NCBI RefSeq assembly: GCF_000735355.1
Contig: NZ_JMPI01000073.1
Coordinates: 1-64,000, forward strand
Direction: 5' to 3'
DNA length: 64,000 bases
DNA from: Buttiauxella agrestis ATCC 33320
GTDB lineage: Bacteria > Pseudomonadota > Gammaproteobacteria > Enterobacterales > Enterobacteriaceae
Shown here: in pieces, positions 1 to 7,843 of the stretch
How positions within the stretch are numbered: the first letter of the stretch is position 1
How the letters are laid out: every line of letters starts with the position of its first letter
Position numbers and translations under genes: made by a program
Notes under the pieces: generated by a model
Seen by the model: only the letters and a program-made list of their open reading frames with translations
What the model was told of the DNA's origin: nothing
The model's database searches: none

Positions 1-269
1 AAACCGACACCCAGCAACACACCCGCCGCCATGGTGACTTTGCGGACACCAAAGCGTTCCTGCAATTTGCCCGCAACAGAGGAGGAAATCGCCAGACCCA
101 GGCTTAATAAACCGAAGGAGAACGCGACCTGGCTGATTGGCTCATCCAGTTTTTGCGAAAGCGCGCTGTTAAACAGGCTCCAGGTATAAACGGAACCCAG
201 GGCAAACTGGGTAATGATGGTGCCGATCAGAGTTAACCAGCGAGTACGGTTGTAAGAGGCATTATTCAT
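1..269 (-). CDS. yhjX: MFS transporter YhjX, N-terminal part (runs off window)
   Basis: Only the first 89 or so codons are present; the rest lies beyond the left edge. The ATG is at 269. The translation begins MNNASYNRTRWLTLIGTI and continues into two membrane segments with an MFS loop containing KLQERFGVRK, which matches E. coli YhjX, a member of the oxalate/formate antiporter branch of the major facilitator superfamily. In E. coli it is induced by pyruvate through the YpdA/YpdB two-component system. The order yhjX-yhjY-tag-yiaC-bisC-yiaD is the same as in E. coli, which supports the assignment. The transported substrate is not established. Confidence 0.85.
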   Translation of the reverse strand, partial: MNNASYNRTRWLTLIGTIITQFALGSVYTWSLFNSALSQKLDEPISQVAFSFGLLSLGLAISSSVAGKLQERFGVRKVTMAAGVLLGVG

Positions 270-348
270 GGCAGATGTCCGCAAAATTTAAGAGAAATCT
301 TCTGCTGCCAAGAGTAACGAAGTGCATTTTATTCCAGGAGAAAAAGGC

Positions 349-379
349 ATGAGTTGCACTCAAGCCGGAATGAAATGCA
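349..379 (-). promoter_or_regulatory. Putative YpdB response-regulator box upstream of yhjX
   Basis: Read on the minus strand, TGCATTTCAT is followed 11 bases later by TGCAACTCAT. The published YpdB target in the E. coli yhjX promoter is a direct repeat of GGCATTTCAT spaced by 11 bases, so spacing is exact and the halves differ at one and three positions. It lies about 80 bases upstream of the yhjX start, in the right orientation. The match is by eye. Confidence 0.6.
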
Positions 380-507
380 TCTGAGAGGGTATGAATGACC
401 TGGACGGGGATTGAACAAGCCGTTTTGTTAGTGATTACTATCAACCTGATGCCCGTAAACATTGAGCATTAGATGTTAAATATACAGGTTCAAGGTTAAA
501 TTAATGA

Positions 508-1224
508 TCAGAAACGGGCACTCACACCCACATTATAAATATAGGCTTCGCCGGTGGCTAAACCTTCCGCTTGTGACATAGAAGCAAACGCTGCCATATT
601 TTTACCAATCGGCATATCCGCCCCCACAGTCACATCCATCCAGCTCGCATCCTGTCCGTTTGCAACGTTAGATCGCATCCCGGACTGCGCTTTCCACTGA
701 TTTTCACCATATTGATGGTTGTAACTGAGCTGTGCCCACGGGCGCAGATAACCCACCGATGAATCTACCCGCCAGCCCACAGTAGAAACGCTGGCATGCC
801 AGAGTTGATCGGTAAATTGCGCAGCAACGGCGGAGTCGCCATATTCGTTATAAATCCCGGTAGACGAGCCATCCCAACGATATTTTGCCGTCGGCCCGGT
901 GGTTATTTTTCCAGGCAAAGAGATATTCCAGCCGATACCCAAATGTGAGCTATCAGCGTTAACACTGTCGTTACCAGAAACGAGCATCAGCCCCTCCTGG
1001 TTTTGGGAGGTAAATGAAGAATTAATCCTTTCTGCGAGAATATCGTTATAACTTGGTTGGTGATTACTGTCCCAGGTATAACGATCCTGCGCTTCGCCTG
1101 AAGTTTCTTCGGCGACATACTCTTGTTGCCAGGCAAATACATTCGTAGCATAGGGCAGGCAACACAAAACCAGCACCGTGGAGAAAGTGACACGGCGACC
1201 ACTGCGTTTAAAGTTTTTATTCAT
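508..1224 (-). CDS. yhjY: Outer-membrane autotransporter-type beta-barrel protein YhjY
   Basis: 238 residues, close to E. coli YhjY. There is a signal peptide (basic MNKNFKRSGRR, hydrophobic stretch, cleavage near NVFA-W at about residue 31). The remainder is rich in alternating polar/aromatic strands and ends in a terminal phenylalanine (VGVSARF), the usual C-terminal signature of an outer-membrane barrel. The family is annotated as autotransporter beta-domain/lipase-like, but no passenger or GDSL catalytic block is visible in this short protein, so enzymatic activity should not be assumed. It lies between yhjX and the divergent tag, as in E. coli. Confidence 0.8.
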   Translation of the reverse strand: MNKNFKRSGRRVTFSTVLVLCCLPYATNVFAWQQEYVAEETSGEAQDRYTWDSNHQPSYNDILAERINSSFTSQNQEGLMLVSGNDSVNADSSHLGIGWNISLPGKITTGPTAKYRWDGSSTGIYNEYGDSAVAAQFTDQLWHASVSTVGWRVDSSVGYLRPWAQLSYNHQYGENQWKAQSGMRSNVANGQDASWMDVTVGADMPIGKNMAAFASMSQAEGLATGEAYIYNVGVSARF

Positions 1225-1364
1225 TAAAGCGACTCCAGGAAAGAGCCAAATCCGGCGATATTTTTTTGTGTTTTTGGCGGGCTTGCGGATAGCCCTGAAT
1301 TAACTATTGTCTCTTTATCTGGCACGTCAAGTTGGCACGAGAAATTTCATCAAAGGAGACACAT

Positions 1365-1928
1365 ATGTTGCGTTGTGGATGGGTATCCCAGGACCCGCTC
1401 TATATTGCGTACCACGATAAGGAATGGGGCGTGCCGGTGACTGACGGTCAACACCTTTTCGAGATGATTTGCCTTGAAGGGCAACAGGCCGGTTTGTCCT
1501 GGATTACCGTGTTGAAAAAGCGTGAAAACTATCGTCGGTGCTTTAAGAATTTCGACCCGCAGGCCGTGGCATTACTGCAACCGGAAGATGTCGATGTATT
1601 AGTACAAGACGCGGGAATTATTCGCCATCGAGGGAAAATTGAAGCCATCATCAATAACGCAAAAGCGTACCTGGCGATGGAAGCCAACGGCGAGAAATTC
1701 CCGGAGTTCGTCTGGTCATTTGTCGATAATCAGACGCAAGTGACGAAAGCCGCAACGTTGGGTGAGATTCCAGCCATGACTCCCGCTTCCGACGCGCTGT
1801 CAAAAGCGCTGAAAAAACGCGGCTTCAAGTTTGTCGGCTCGACGATTTGCTACTCGTTTATGCAGGCTTGCGGATTGGTTAACGATCATGTCACCACCTG
1901 CTTCTGCCATCCTGATAATCTCAAATGA
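1365..1928 (+). CDS. tag: DNA-3-methyladenine glycosylase I
   Basis: 187 residues, the same length as E. coli Tag. It excises 3-methyladenine from alkylated DNA, starting base excision repair. The N-terminus MLRCGWVSQDPLYIAYHD carries the zinc ligands Cys4 and His17, and the C-terminal NDHVTTC supplies the second His/Cys pair spaced by four. The FEMICLEGQQAGLSW block around residues 35-50 is the conserved base-pocket region. The ATG at 1365 follows AAAGGAGA at the right distance; an upstream TTG at 1332 in the same frame has no such site. Its stop overlaps the yiaC start (ATGA), so the two are co-translated. Confidence 0.97.
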   Translation: MLRCGWVSQDPLYIAYHDKEWGVPVTDGQHLFEMICLEGQQAGLSWITVLKKRENYRRCFKNFDPQAVALLQPEDVDVLVQDAGIIRHRGKIEAIINNAKAYLAMEANGEKFPEFVWSFVDNQTQVTKAATLGEIPAMTPASDALSKALKKRGFKFVGSTICYSFMQACGLVNDHVTTCFCHPDNLK

Positions 1929-2365
1929 TTCGCCGCTTACAGCCAGATGAAATGGATGAACTGATTGAAATCTGGCTTGCCAGCACTATTCAGGCTCATC
2001 CCTTTATTAGCGAAAACTACTGGCACGAAAGTGAGTCCATCGTGCGCAACGTATATATCCCGCAATCTGAAACCTGGGTTTATCAGCATCAGGACAAAAT
2101 GGTGGGATTTATTAGCGTGCTGGATTCACTGTTTATCGGCGCGCTGTTTGTCAGCGAACCTTTTATTGGCAAGGGAATGGGTCAGTCGTTGATGGAACAC
2201 GTCAAAGAGATTTACCCCTCACTGAGCCTCGAGGTTTACCAGAAGAATCAGCGGGCGGTGCATTTTTACCATCGCCAGGGCTTTCGCATTGAAGAAAGCG
2301 CCTGGCAAAATGAAACGCGCCACCCGACGTGGATTATGAGCTGGCAGGAGGAGAAAACGCAGTAA
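1925..2365 (+). CDS. yiaC: GNAT-family N-acetyltransferase YiaC
   Basis: 146 residues with the GNAT fold signature: the acetyl-CoA loop is [14 protein letters not shown] near residues 80-93, followed by the [16 protein letters not shown] motif. E. coli YiaC is a protein-lysine acetyltransferase, so the same role is inferred here. The start overlaps tag by four bases. The last 32 bases overlap the 3' end of the convergent bisC gene. Confidence 0.9.
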   Translation: MIRRLQPDEMDELIEIWLASTIQAHPFISENYWHESESIVRNVYIPQSETWVYQHQDKMVGFISVLDSLFIGALFVSEPFIGKGMGQSLMEHVKEIYPSLSLEVYQKNQRAVHFYHRQGFRIEESAWQNETRHPTWIMSWQEEKTQ

Positions 2366-4664
2366 CCTCCGGCACCGGGCCGAGATATTTTTCGGCCCAT
2401 ACCAGCGAGGAGTTCGCCGCACAGCCATTTGCCAGCCGCGACGTCGGAATATCCAGCGTCAGCACGTTAACCGCTCCGTTCTTACACAGCTTCCGGTCAT
2501 CTAAATCCGGCCAGGCACCTTCGTGTATACAGACGACGCCAGGTTTAATGCCGTCCGTCACCAGCGCCCCCACCAACACCTGCCCTCGGGCATTCCAGAC
2601 CCGCACCAAATCGCCATCAGCAATACCACGCGCCGCGGCATCTTGCGGATGCAGCGTTAACGGCTCACGCCCGGCGATGGCGTATTTGTCACGCAACGCT
2701 GCGTAGTTAAGCTGGCTATGCAGACGGTGCGCCGGGTGAGAAGAAAGCAGTTGAAGCTGGCCTGCTTCAGCATTGCCTTGCCATTCGTCCGGAGCAAGCC
2801 AGGTCGGATGCGGCGGGCAATCGGCGTAACCAAAACTGGCGATTCGTTCAGAATAAATTTCGATTTTCCCGCTCGGCGTTTTTAATGGATTCGCCTGCGG
2901 ATCGCGCGTGAAATCAGCAAAACGAATAAAACCGGCATTCTTTTCACTTTCCGGCATTTCTATCAGTTGGTTACTTTCCCAGAACGTTTTAAAGTCCGGT
3001 AATTCCACCTGCTGCGCCGCACCGCGTTTGCGGGCGATTTCATAGCACTCTTCCAGCCATTGCAGCTCGGTTTTACTTTCAGTGAAACGCGCCTCGCCGC
3101 CCTCTTCCCACAATGCGCTCAGTGCCGCAAAAACGTCGAAATCGTTACGCGCTTCACCCTGCGGGGCAACCACCTGCTTCATCGGCACCAGATGCTGATT
3201 GCTGTAATCGCCGGTCATCGTTAAATCATTGCGTTCAAACGATGTGGTGATCGGTAGGACAATATCGGCGTGCTTTGCCGCCGCCGTCCAGAAGCATTCG
3301 GAAATCACCACCAGTTCCGGTTTCTGCCAGGCTTTTATCAGGCGGTTTGTGTCCTGGTGATGGGTGAAATTACCGCCGCCAGCCCACCACAACATGCGGA
3401 TATCCGGGAAGATTTTCTGTTGCCCGTTGTGCTGATACTCACCACCGGGGTTTTCCAGCGCTTCTACTATTCGCGCCACCGGGATTTTTTCTACGGCATC
3501 GGCTCCATTTGCCACGGTCCCCTGCAAAGACCCTAACACCGCCGCGCGCCGCGTTGGATTGCCGCCATTCGCAAAATGATAGGACAGGCCAAAACCGCCG
3601 CCAGGCGTGCCAATCTGCCCAAGCATCGCCGCGAGCGTCACCAGCATCCAGTGTTTTTGCTCACCGTATTGCTGGCGCTGCATGCCCCAGCCGGACATCA
3701 GTATGGTGCGGTTTTTGCTAAACAACTGCGCCAGATATTCGATAGTTTTCGCAGGCACGCCGCAAATTTCTGCCGCCCAGGTTGCTGTTTTCGGTTGGCC
3801 GTCTGATTCGCCCATCAGATAAGCAGCGAATTTGTCGTAACCATGCGTACAACGCGCCAGGAACTCTGTGTCGTGCCAGCCGTGTCTCACCAGCGTATGC
3901 GCGATACCCAGCATCAGCGCCACATCAGTCCCCATATTCGGGGCAATCCACTGGGCATTTTCGCCGAAGAAATCCACCGTTTCCGAGCGCATCGGGTCAA
4001 TGGCGATCACCGTTTTGCCGCTGTTTTTCAGTTGCTCGAAAAACTTCACGCCTTGTTCGTCACTGGCGTTCCACGCAATCTTCAACGTGTTGAGCGGATT
4101 AGCGCTCCAGAGCACCACCACGTCGCTATGTTCAAGCACTAACGGCCAACTGGTTTGCTGCTGATAAACTTCATTGGAGCCAACCACATACGGCATGATC
4201 ACCTGCGCAGCGCCCGTTGAATAATCTCCCAGATGCCCGGTGTAGCCACCTGCAAGACTCATATAGCGCTGCAACAGCGTCGCCGCTTTATGGAACACGC
4301 CATTGGATCGCCAGCCGTAAGAACCCGCAAAAATAGACGCTGCGCCATAATTGGCACGAATACGTTGGTGCTGCTGGTGAATCAGTTGCAGCGCCTCATC
4401 CCAGCTAATCCGCACATATTCATCGTCGCCACGCACACCTTGTGGGGCATCAGGCGAGGCAAGAAAACCTTTTCGCGCCATGGGAAATTGCACACGGGCT
4501 TTGCTGTGGACCTGATCCGGAACGGCGCTTTGCAATGAGTTTTCGTGGCCGGTTTCCAGTGCGCCGATGGATGTGAGCACACGCTCTCCGTCAGTTTCGA
4601 CGAGCATCGGCCCCCAATGGGCGGCGGTCAGGATTTTCTTGTTTGATGAGAGTGTATTAGCCAA
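2334..4664 (-). CDS. bisC: Biotin sulfoxide reductase (molybdopterin enzyme)
   Basis: 776 residues against 777 in E. coli. It reduces biotin-d-sulfoxide, and methionine sulfoxide in some bacteria, using a bis-MGD molybdenum cofactor in the cytoplasm. The SYGWRSNG motif holds the serine molybdenum ligand at residue 120. There is no N-terminal 4Fe-4S cysteine cluster and no Tat signal, as expected for BisC. I chose the TTG at 4664: AAGGGGAG lies six bases upstream and the start MANTLSS aligns with E. coli MANSSS. An in-frame ATG at 4715 would add 17 residues with no ribosome site. The gene is convergent with yiaC and overlaps it by 32 bases. Confidence 0.95.
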   Translation of the reverse strand: MANTLSSNKKILTAAHWGPMLVETDGERVLTSIGALETGHENSLQSAVPDQVHSKARVQFPMARKGFLASPDAPQGVRGDDEYVRISWDEALQLIHQQHQRIRANYGAASIFAGSYGWRSNGVFHKAATLLQRYMSLAGGYTGHLGDYSTGAAQVIMPYVVGSNEVYQQQTSWPLVLEHSDVVVLWSANPLNTLKIAWNASDEQGVKFFEQLKNSGKTVIAIDPMRSETVDFFGENAQWIAPNMGTDVALMLGIAHTLVRHGWHDTEFLARCTHGYDKFAAYLMGESDGQPKTATWAAEICGVPAKTIEYLAQLFSKNRTILMSGWGMQRQQYGEQKHWMLVTLAAMLGQIGTPGGGFGLSYHFANGGNPTRRAAVLGSLQGTVANGADAVEKIPVARIVEALENPGGEYQHNGQQKIFPDIRMLWWAGGGNFTHHQDTNRLIKAWQKPELVVISECFWTAAAKHADIVLPITTSFERNDLTMTGDYSNQHLVPMKQVVAPQGEARNDFDVFAALSALWEEGGEARFTESKTELQWLEECYEIARKRGAAQQVELPDFKTFWESNQLIEMPESEKNAGFIRFADFTRDPQANPLKTPSGKIEIYSERIASFGYADCPPHPTWLAPDEWQGNAEAGQLQLLSSHPAHRLHSQLNYAALRDKYAIAGREPLTLHPQDAAARGIADGDLVRVWNARGQVLVGALVTDGIKPGVVCIHEGAWPDLDDRKLCKNGAVNVLTLDIPTSRLANGCAANSSLVWAEKYLGPVPEVTAFSPPASS

Positions 4665-4830
4665 TTCAGGCTCCCCTTGTCGCAGGTAGTGGGCAGGTGG
4701 CGGCCTGATGGCCACTCAATATTTAGTTTACAAATTCAGACGACTCTATAGAAATTTCTACACATTCACACTGCATAATCAACCGCCGCCGATCATGCGG
4801 TTGAGTTATTAAATTCACAAAGGAAATGAG

Positions 4831-5493
4831 ATGAAAAAACGCGTCATGATGATTGCCGCCATTGTTTGCGGCACGTTAGCAGTTTCTGGTTGTACGACCA
4901 ACCCTTACACCGGCGAACGTGAAGCAGGGAAATCAGGTATTGGAGCAGGCATCGGCTCGCTGGTTGGGGCTGGCGTAGGCGTACTTTCCTCATCCAAGAA
5001 AGATCGCGGCAAAGGCGCACTGATTGGTGCCGCTGCGGGTGCAGCTTTAGGTGGTGGCGTGGGTTACTACATGGATGTGCAGGAAGCTAAACTTCGCGAC
5101 AAAATGCAAGGAACAGGCGTAAGTGTGACGCGTAATGGCGACAATATCGTGCTGAACATGCCAAATAATGTGACCTTTGATAGCAGCAGCGCGACGCTGA
5201 AACCAGCTGGTGCAAATACTTTAACCGGCGTGGCAATGGTACTGAAAGAGTATCCAAAAACTGCGGTTAACGTTGTGGGTTACACCGACAGCACCGGCAG
5301 CCAGGAGCTGAATATGAAGCTCTCACAGCAACGTGCAGATGGCGTGGGTAGCGCGCTTATCACGCAAGGCGTGGCCGCAAACCGTGTGCGTACCACAGGG
5401 GCTGGCCCGGCAAATCCAATCGCCAGCAACAGCACAGCTGAAGGCAAAGCACAGAACCGCCGCGTAGAAATTACGCTTAGCCCGCTGTCTTAA
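4831..5493 (+). CDS. yiaD: OmpA-family lipoprotein YiaD
   Basis: 220 residues, one more than E. coli YiaD. A lipoprotein signal ends in LAVSGC, with the lipidated cysteine at 21. Residues about 25-85 are a Gly-rich region of the Gly-zipper/Rick_17kDa type; residues about 105-215 form an OmpA-like peptidoglycan-binding domain with the GYTDSTG, LSQQRADGV and NRRVEI motifs. It is expected in the outer membrane contacting peptidoglycan. In E. coli yiaD can suppress a bamB defect. In E. coli ghrB follows; here two unrelated genes do, so synteny breaks at this point. Confidence 0.93.
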   Translation: MKKRVMMIAAIVCGTLAVSGCTTNPYTGEREAGKSGIGAGIGSLVGAGVGVLSSSKKDRGKGALIGAAAGAALGGGVGYYMDVQEAKLRDKMQGTGVSVTRNGDNIVLNMPNNVTFDSSSATLKPAGANTLTGVAMVLKEYPKTAVNVVGYTDSTGSQELNMKLSQQRADGVGSALITQGVAANRVRTTGAGPANPIASNSTAEGKAQNRRVEITLSPLS

Positions 5494-5503
5494 TCGGCTT
5501 TAA

Positions 5504-5537
5504 TTCGCCCGGGCGCTGTGCCGGGGCGAAATATTTT
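5504..5537. terminator. Hairpin between convergent yiaD and the 5550 gene
   Basis: The arms TTCGCCC and GGGCGAA flank a GC-rich loop that can pair further, followed by ATATTTT on the plus strand. It sits just after the yiaD stop and just before the stop of the opposing gene, so it probably ends transcription of yiaD. The T-run is short. Confidence 0.5.
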
Positions 5538-5549
5538 GTACCCAGGCAT

Positions 5550-6167
5550 TTACATCGGCGGTGTCAGCCCGTCTTTACCCGCAGAAACACCGCGCACCAC
5601 GACCTGCCCTTTGTCGTCTTTTGTCACGTGCAGCACCACTTTTGTACCCGGTTGCAGCAATTTGCGATCGCCCGGGGCAATCAAAACCACAGGCACATCG
5701 TCTGGCACGATAACCTTTTTCTCCTGATCCTTAACCTTCACTGTCATCGTCCGACCCTGACTATTCACCAGCTTACCTACGGTGCCGTTAGTCATGGTGT
5801 TCACATTCCCATCCGCAGATTCAAAGGGATTAAATCCTTCGCCTGAGCCACGCAAACTGGGTGCAAAAACATGGACTTCCAGAGCCTTAAGCGTGCCATC
5901 CGCCTGTTGCACAGCGGCAGTGCCTATAAAGCTATCAGGCTTGATATCACTGATTTTCGCCTCGCTGACGCTATTTACTTTGGTTTCATCTGTTAGCGCG
6001 ACGTCGAGCTTGTCGCCCTGGCGCGTGGTGATTTTGAGCGTATTCCCCTCCACCGCGTCGATGGTGCCGCGTACGGGCCTGATGACATTTTCAGACCCAG
6101 CGGCCATGACTCCGGCACTCAGCAGTAGTGCACTGAGCAGCAAAGCGGAAAAACAAGGCTTAATCAT
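5550..6167 (-). CDS. Periplasmic protein of unknown function (DUF5666-like repeats)
   Basis: 205 residues. A clear Sec signal peptide covers the first 22 or so residues (MIKPCFSALLLSALLLSAGVMAA). The rest is made of short beta-strand repeats of the type RGTIDAVEGNTLKITTRQGDKLDVALTDETKV, with a second copy GTVGKLVNSQGRTMTVKVKDQEKKV near residue 125. This is the pattern of small OB-like DUF5666 domains. No catalytic motif or metal site is evident. I do not recognise a named gene. Pairing with the 6367 lipoprotein is possible but they are divergent. Function unknown. Confidence 0.65.
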   Translation of the reverse strand: MIKPCFSALLLSALLLSAGVMAAGSENVIRPVRGTIDAVEGNTLKITTRQGDKLDVALTDETKVNSVSEAKISDIKPDSFIGTAAVQQADGTLKALEVHVFAPSLRGSGEGFNPFESADGNVNTMTNGTVGKLVNSQGRTMTVKVKDQEKKVIVPDDVPVVLIAPGDRKLLQPGTKVVLHVTKDDKGQVVVRGVSAGKDGLTPPM

Positions 6168-6366
6168 GTTTCTCTCCAGTATTCAGTTCATGAATTATTA
6201 GCATGCTTATTAAGGGTAATTCGCAAATGAAAACCGGTGAGGAAAGTGGCTTGAAAGAGTGTGTTTAAACATTTCGCCGAATCGTGTGGCGGCAGACAGT
6301 CGCAGCTAAACTATCCATGATACGCTGCGTGAATTCGTTATTCATCGTGCTGGTTCAGGAAGAGAT

Positions 6367-6669
6367 ATGGCTTATAAATACGCTTTGATATTGCTTATCC
6401 CGCTCGCCATTATGGGTTGCTCATCGACTGATACGTCAGGCTATGACGGGCATAAAACCCTTAGCCCGACCGAGACCAACGAGGCATTAATCATGCGCTC
6501 GCAATATCCGGATCACTATTATGGCCGTGAGAATTTAACAACGGAGCAGCGCAGAGAGATAAGCGAACAAATGCGCGCTGACAGACTCGAAGCCCGCGGG
6601 CGACGTGATAACAGCACCGACAGCGGCGATGGCTTCGGGCAGTCGGTTCCACAAGGGTTTTATAACTAA
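6367..6669 (+). CDS. Small predicted lipoprotein of unknown function
   Basis: 100 residues. The lipobox LAIMGC places the lipidated cysteine at 18, followed by Ser-Ser, which favours outer-membrane sorting. The mature part is hydrophilic and charged, with a predicted helix NLTTEQRREISEQMRADRLE and a Gly/Ser-rich tail. An AGGAAGAG sequence lies just upstream of the ATG. No family recognised. It is divergent from the 5550 gene and upstream of the IstR locus. Confidence 0.65.
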   Translation: MAYKYALILLIPLAIMGCSSTDTSGYDGHKTLSPTETNEALIMRSQYPDHYYGRENLTTEQRREISEQMRADRLEARGRRDNSTDSGDGFGQSVPQGFYN

Positions 6670-6689
6670 GTAAATTTCATATCTTATAA

Positions 6690-6773
6690 AAACAAAAAAC
6701 CCCGCTGGTGAGGCGAGGTCTTTTGTTTTTACTGCTAGTGCTTTTACTGCTTCGCACATCTAGTAACTTCAAC
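6690..6773 (-). ncRNA. istR: IstR-1-like antisense RNA against the tisB mRNA
   Basis: On the minus strand a strong promoter reads TTGCAC (6808-6803), a 17-base spacer, then TATATT (6785-6780). About seven bases on, transcription would begin near 6773 and end at a hairpin (arms 6699-6705 and 6713-6719) followed by TTTTTTGTTTTT, giving an RNA of about 80 bases; E. coli IstR-1 is 75. Its first 20 bases are complementary, with one mismatch and one G-U pair, to 7009-7028 in the tisB leader. In E. coli IstR-1 blocks the ribosome standby site of tisB mRNA in just this way. The LexA box and tisB next door support it. The transcription start is inferred. Confidence 0.8.
6699..6719 (-). terminator. Rho-independent terminator of the IstR-like RNA
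   Basis: On the minus strand ACCTCGC pairs with GCGGGGT (one G-T pair) around a seven-base loop, followed directly by TTTTTTGTTTTT. Read on the plus strand the stem has a C-A mismatch, so the minus orientation is the better one. Confidence 0.8.
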
Positions 6774-6779
6774 CTCCAA

Positions 6780-6808
6780 AATATACGACGAAACCTTCGG
6801 CGGTGCAA
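6780..6808 (-). promoter_or_regulatory. Sigma-70 promoter of the IstR-like RNA
   Basis: TTGCAC and TATATT spaced by 17 bases on the minus strand, upstream of the predicted RNA start at about 6773. Confidence 0.7.
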
Positions 6809-6876
6809 ATACTTGCTGCTATTGTGAGCAATCAATAAAAATGTCACTTGCGAAGCTGTTCGCATTTTCACCCTTT

Positions 6877-6896
6877 TACTGTTTATTTATACAGTA
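6877..6896 (+). promoter_or_regulatory. LexA operator (SOS box) for tisB
   Basis: TACTG, ten A/T bases, then CAGTA: a near-ideal SOS box with the core CTGT-N8-ACAG. It lies about 205 bases upstream of the tisB start, the same arrangement as in E. coli, where LexA represses tisAB until DNA damage. Confidence 0.92.
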
Positions 6897-6898
6897 AA

Positions 6899-7018
6899 AT
6901 GGATATACTGAGTGTGTTGAATGTGATGTGCTCTGAGGCCGCAAACCGCCGCGCAATTCAAGTCCTGGCTGAAACGGGTGGTGCCGTCAGTGCCTTAACC
7001 TCAGAGGAGCGCATCTAG
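6899..7018 (+). CDS. tisA-like leader ORF in the tisB transcript (possibly untranslated)
   Basis: 39 codons from the ATG at 6899, starting MDILSVLNVM and ending at a TAG at 7016-7018 inside the IstR target. It begins three bases after the LexA box, so it is at or near the 5' end of the mRNA. In E. coli the equivalent ORF, tisA, is not needed for toxicity and appears not to be translated. There is no Shine-Dalgarno sequence. Listed because it occupies the leader, not because translation is likely. Confidence 0.25.
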   Translation: MDILSVLNVMCSEAANRRAIQVLAETGGAVSALTSEERI

Positions 7019-7028
7019 TAACCTCAAC
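7009..7028 (+). promoter_or_regulatory. IstR target (ribosome standby region) in the tisB leader
   Basis: GCGCATCTAGTAACCTCAAC repeats 18 of 20 bases of the sequence at 6754-6773 in the IstR gene, in direct orientation. Because IstR is transcribed from the other strand, this makes the two RNAs complementary. It lies about 70 bases upstream of the tisB ATG. Confidence 0.75.
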
Positions 7029-7100
7029 AAATTCAGCAGGCTACAGGCAGCGGAAAGGCTCGTCGGCTGAAAGTGCTCCTGACTACAGGAGAAAAAGCGT

Positions 7101-7190
7101 ATGGGCTTGATGGGACTGGCTATTTTGTTTCTGAAACTCATGGTTGCGTTACTGCAACTGCTTGAAGTCGCCATGAAATACTTTAAGTAA
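7101..7190 (+). CDS. tisB: SOS-induced small membrane toxin TisB
   Basis: 29 residues: starts MGLMGLAILFLKLMVALLQ and ends EVAMKYFK. It has the same length, the same single amphipathic membrane helix and the same -LKYLK-like end as E. coli TisB. TisB inserts in the inner membrane, lowers the proton motive force and promotes persistence after DNA damage. A strong AGGAGA lies ten bases upstream of the ATG. A perfect terminator follows. It sits upstream of emrD, its E. coli position. It is too short for most gene callers. Confidence 0.92.
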   Translation: MGLMGLAILFLKLMVALLQLLEVAMKYFK

Positions 7191-7212
7191 TTCCTGGCCT
7201 TCAAGTCGCACC

Positions 7213-7241
7213 AAAGGGAGGCGGGAAACCGCCTCCCTTTT
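7213..7241. terminator. Strong bidirectional terminator after tisB
   Basis: AAAGGGAGGCGG and CCGCCTCCCTTT form a perfect 12-base stem around a GAAA tetraloop, with A and T runs on both sides. It ends tisB and, read the other way, the DUF6404-like gene whose stop codon it touches. Confidence 0.95.
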
Positions 7242-7587
7242 ATAAATCTTTCCAGGCGGGCAATCTGTAATACCAACGACTTAAGGCGTAATACACGGTC
7301 ATTATTAAACCGAACGTGATTCCTGCCGACACTATTTTCAACAATATACTTCCAGCAGTATCTCCATCATTTCGCCATTGAAGAAACCACATAATCCCCC
7401 CCCACAGCACGCCGAAGTAGAGGCTGAAGTTCAGGAAAGTCATGTAAAAAGGAACAAAATGTGGAGGCCGACACCTGAAATTAAAACGCCAGAGCAAATT
7501 GACATAGGGTGGGGCATAAGTGCTTTTCCACATCCCTGTTTTGGCAAGTAATTTGAGCGCACGTTGTTTCTTCGTTTCAAAATCCAT
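7240..7587 (-). CDS. DUF6404-like membrane protein
   Basis: 115 residues from the ATG at 7587 (MDFETKKQRALKLLAKTGMW). An AGGGGA lies nine bases upstream; a TTG twelve codons earlier has no better site. The N-terminal part is a charged helix, followed by a WRFNFRCRPPHFVPFY segment and two hydrophobic stretches near residues 50-70 and 80-103. I recognise it as the DUF6404 family, whose function is unknown. It is convergent with tisB and shares its terminator. Confidence 0.65.
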   Translation of the reverse strand: MDFETKKQRALKLLAKTGMWKSTYAPPYVNLLWRFNFRCRPPHFVPFYMTFLNFSLYFGVLWGGIMWFLQWRNDGDTAGSILLKIVSAGITFGLIMTVYYALSRWYYRLPAWKDL

Positions 7588-7810
7588 TCCAACATATCCC
7601 CTGATAATAGTTTTTAACTTCAAGGATATATCTCGTCATCGGATGACACTGAGGCTCATCCCTCATTTCTGGCAACAAAAATTGCCGTTGAGGCTTTACA
7701 GGCTGCCATTTTATCTCTGGTTCAAAAGGTGTCAGGCCATAGGGCTTCATGGTCTTTGTGTGGTAGATTCCTCTCGATTTTTTGGCGCAGTCAGTTTTAT
7801 AAACTGACAA
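7577..7810 (-). CDS. Possible small hypothetical protein upstream of the DUF6404-like gene
   Basis: 77 residues, overlapping the next gene's start by 11 bases in another frame. It contains YGLTPFEPEIKWQPVKPQ and no membrane or secretion signal. No family recognised. An internal ATG (MKPYGLTPFEPEI) at 7750 is an alternative start. It is kept at low confidence because nothing else explains the gap and the two ORFs would form a translationally coupled pair. Confidence 0.35.
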   Translation of the reverse strand: MSVYKTDCAKKSRGIYHTKTMKPYGLTPFEPEIKWQPVKPQRQFLLPEMRDEPQCHPMTRYILEVKNYYQGICWNGF

Positions 7811-7843
7811 TTAGCATCTACACCCCAAATAACACCTGAGAAA

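Noticed and set aside
3843-4142. Several 95-105-codon plus-strand ORFs within bisC
   Set aside because: They overlap each other in different frames and are all antisense to bisC.
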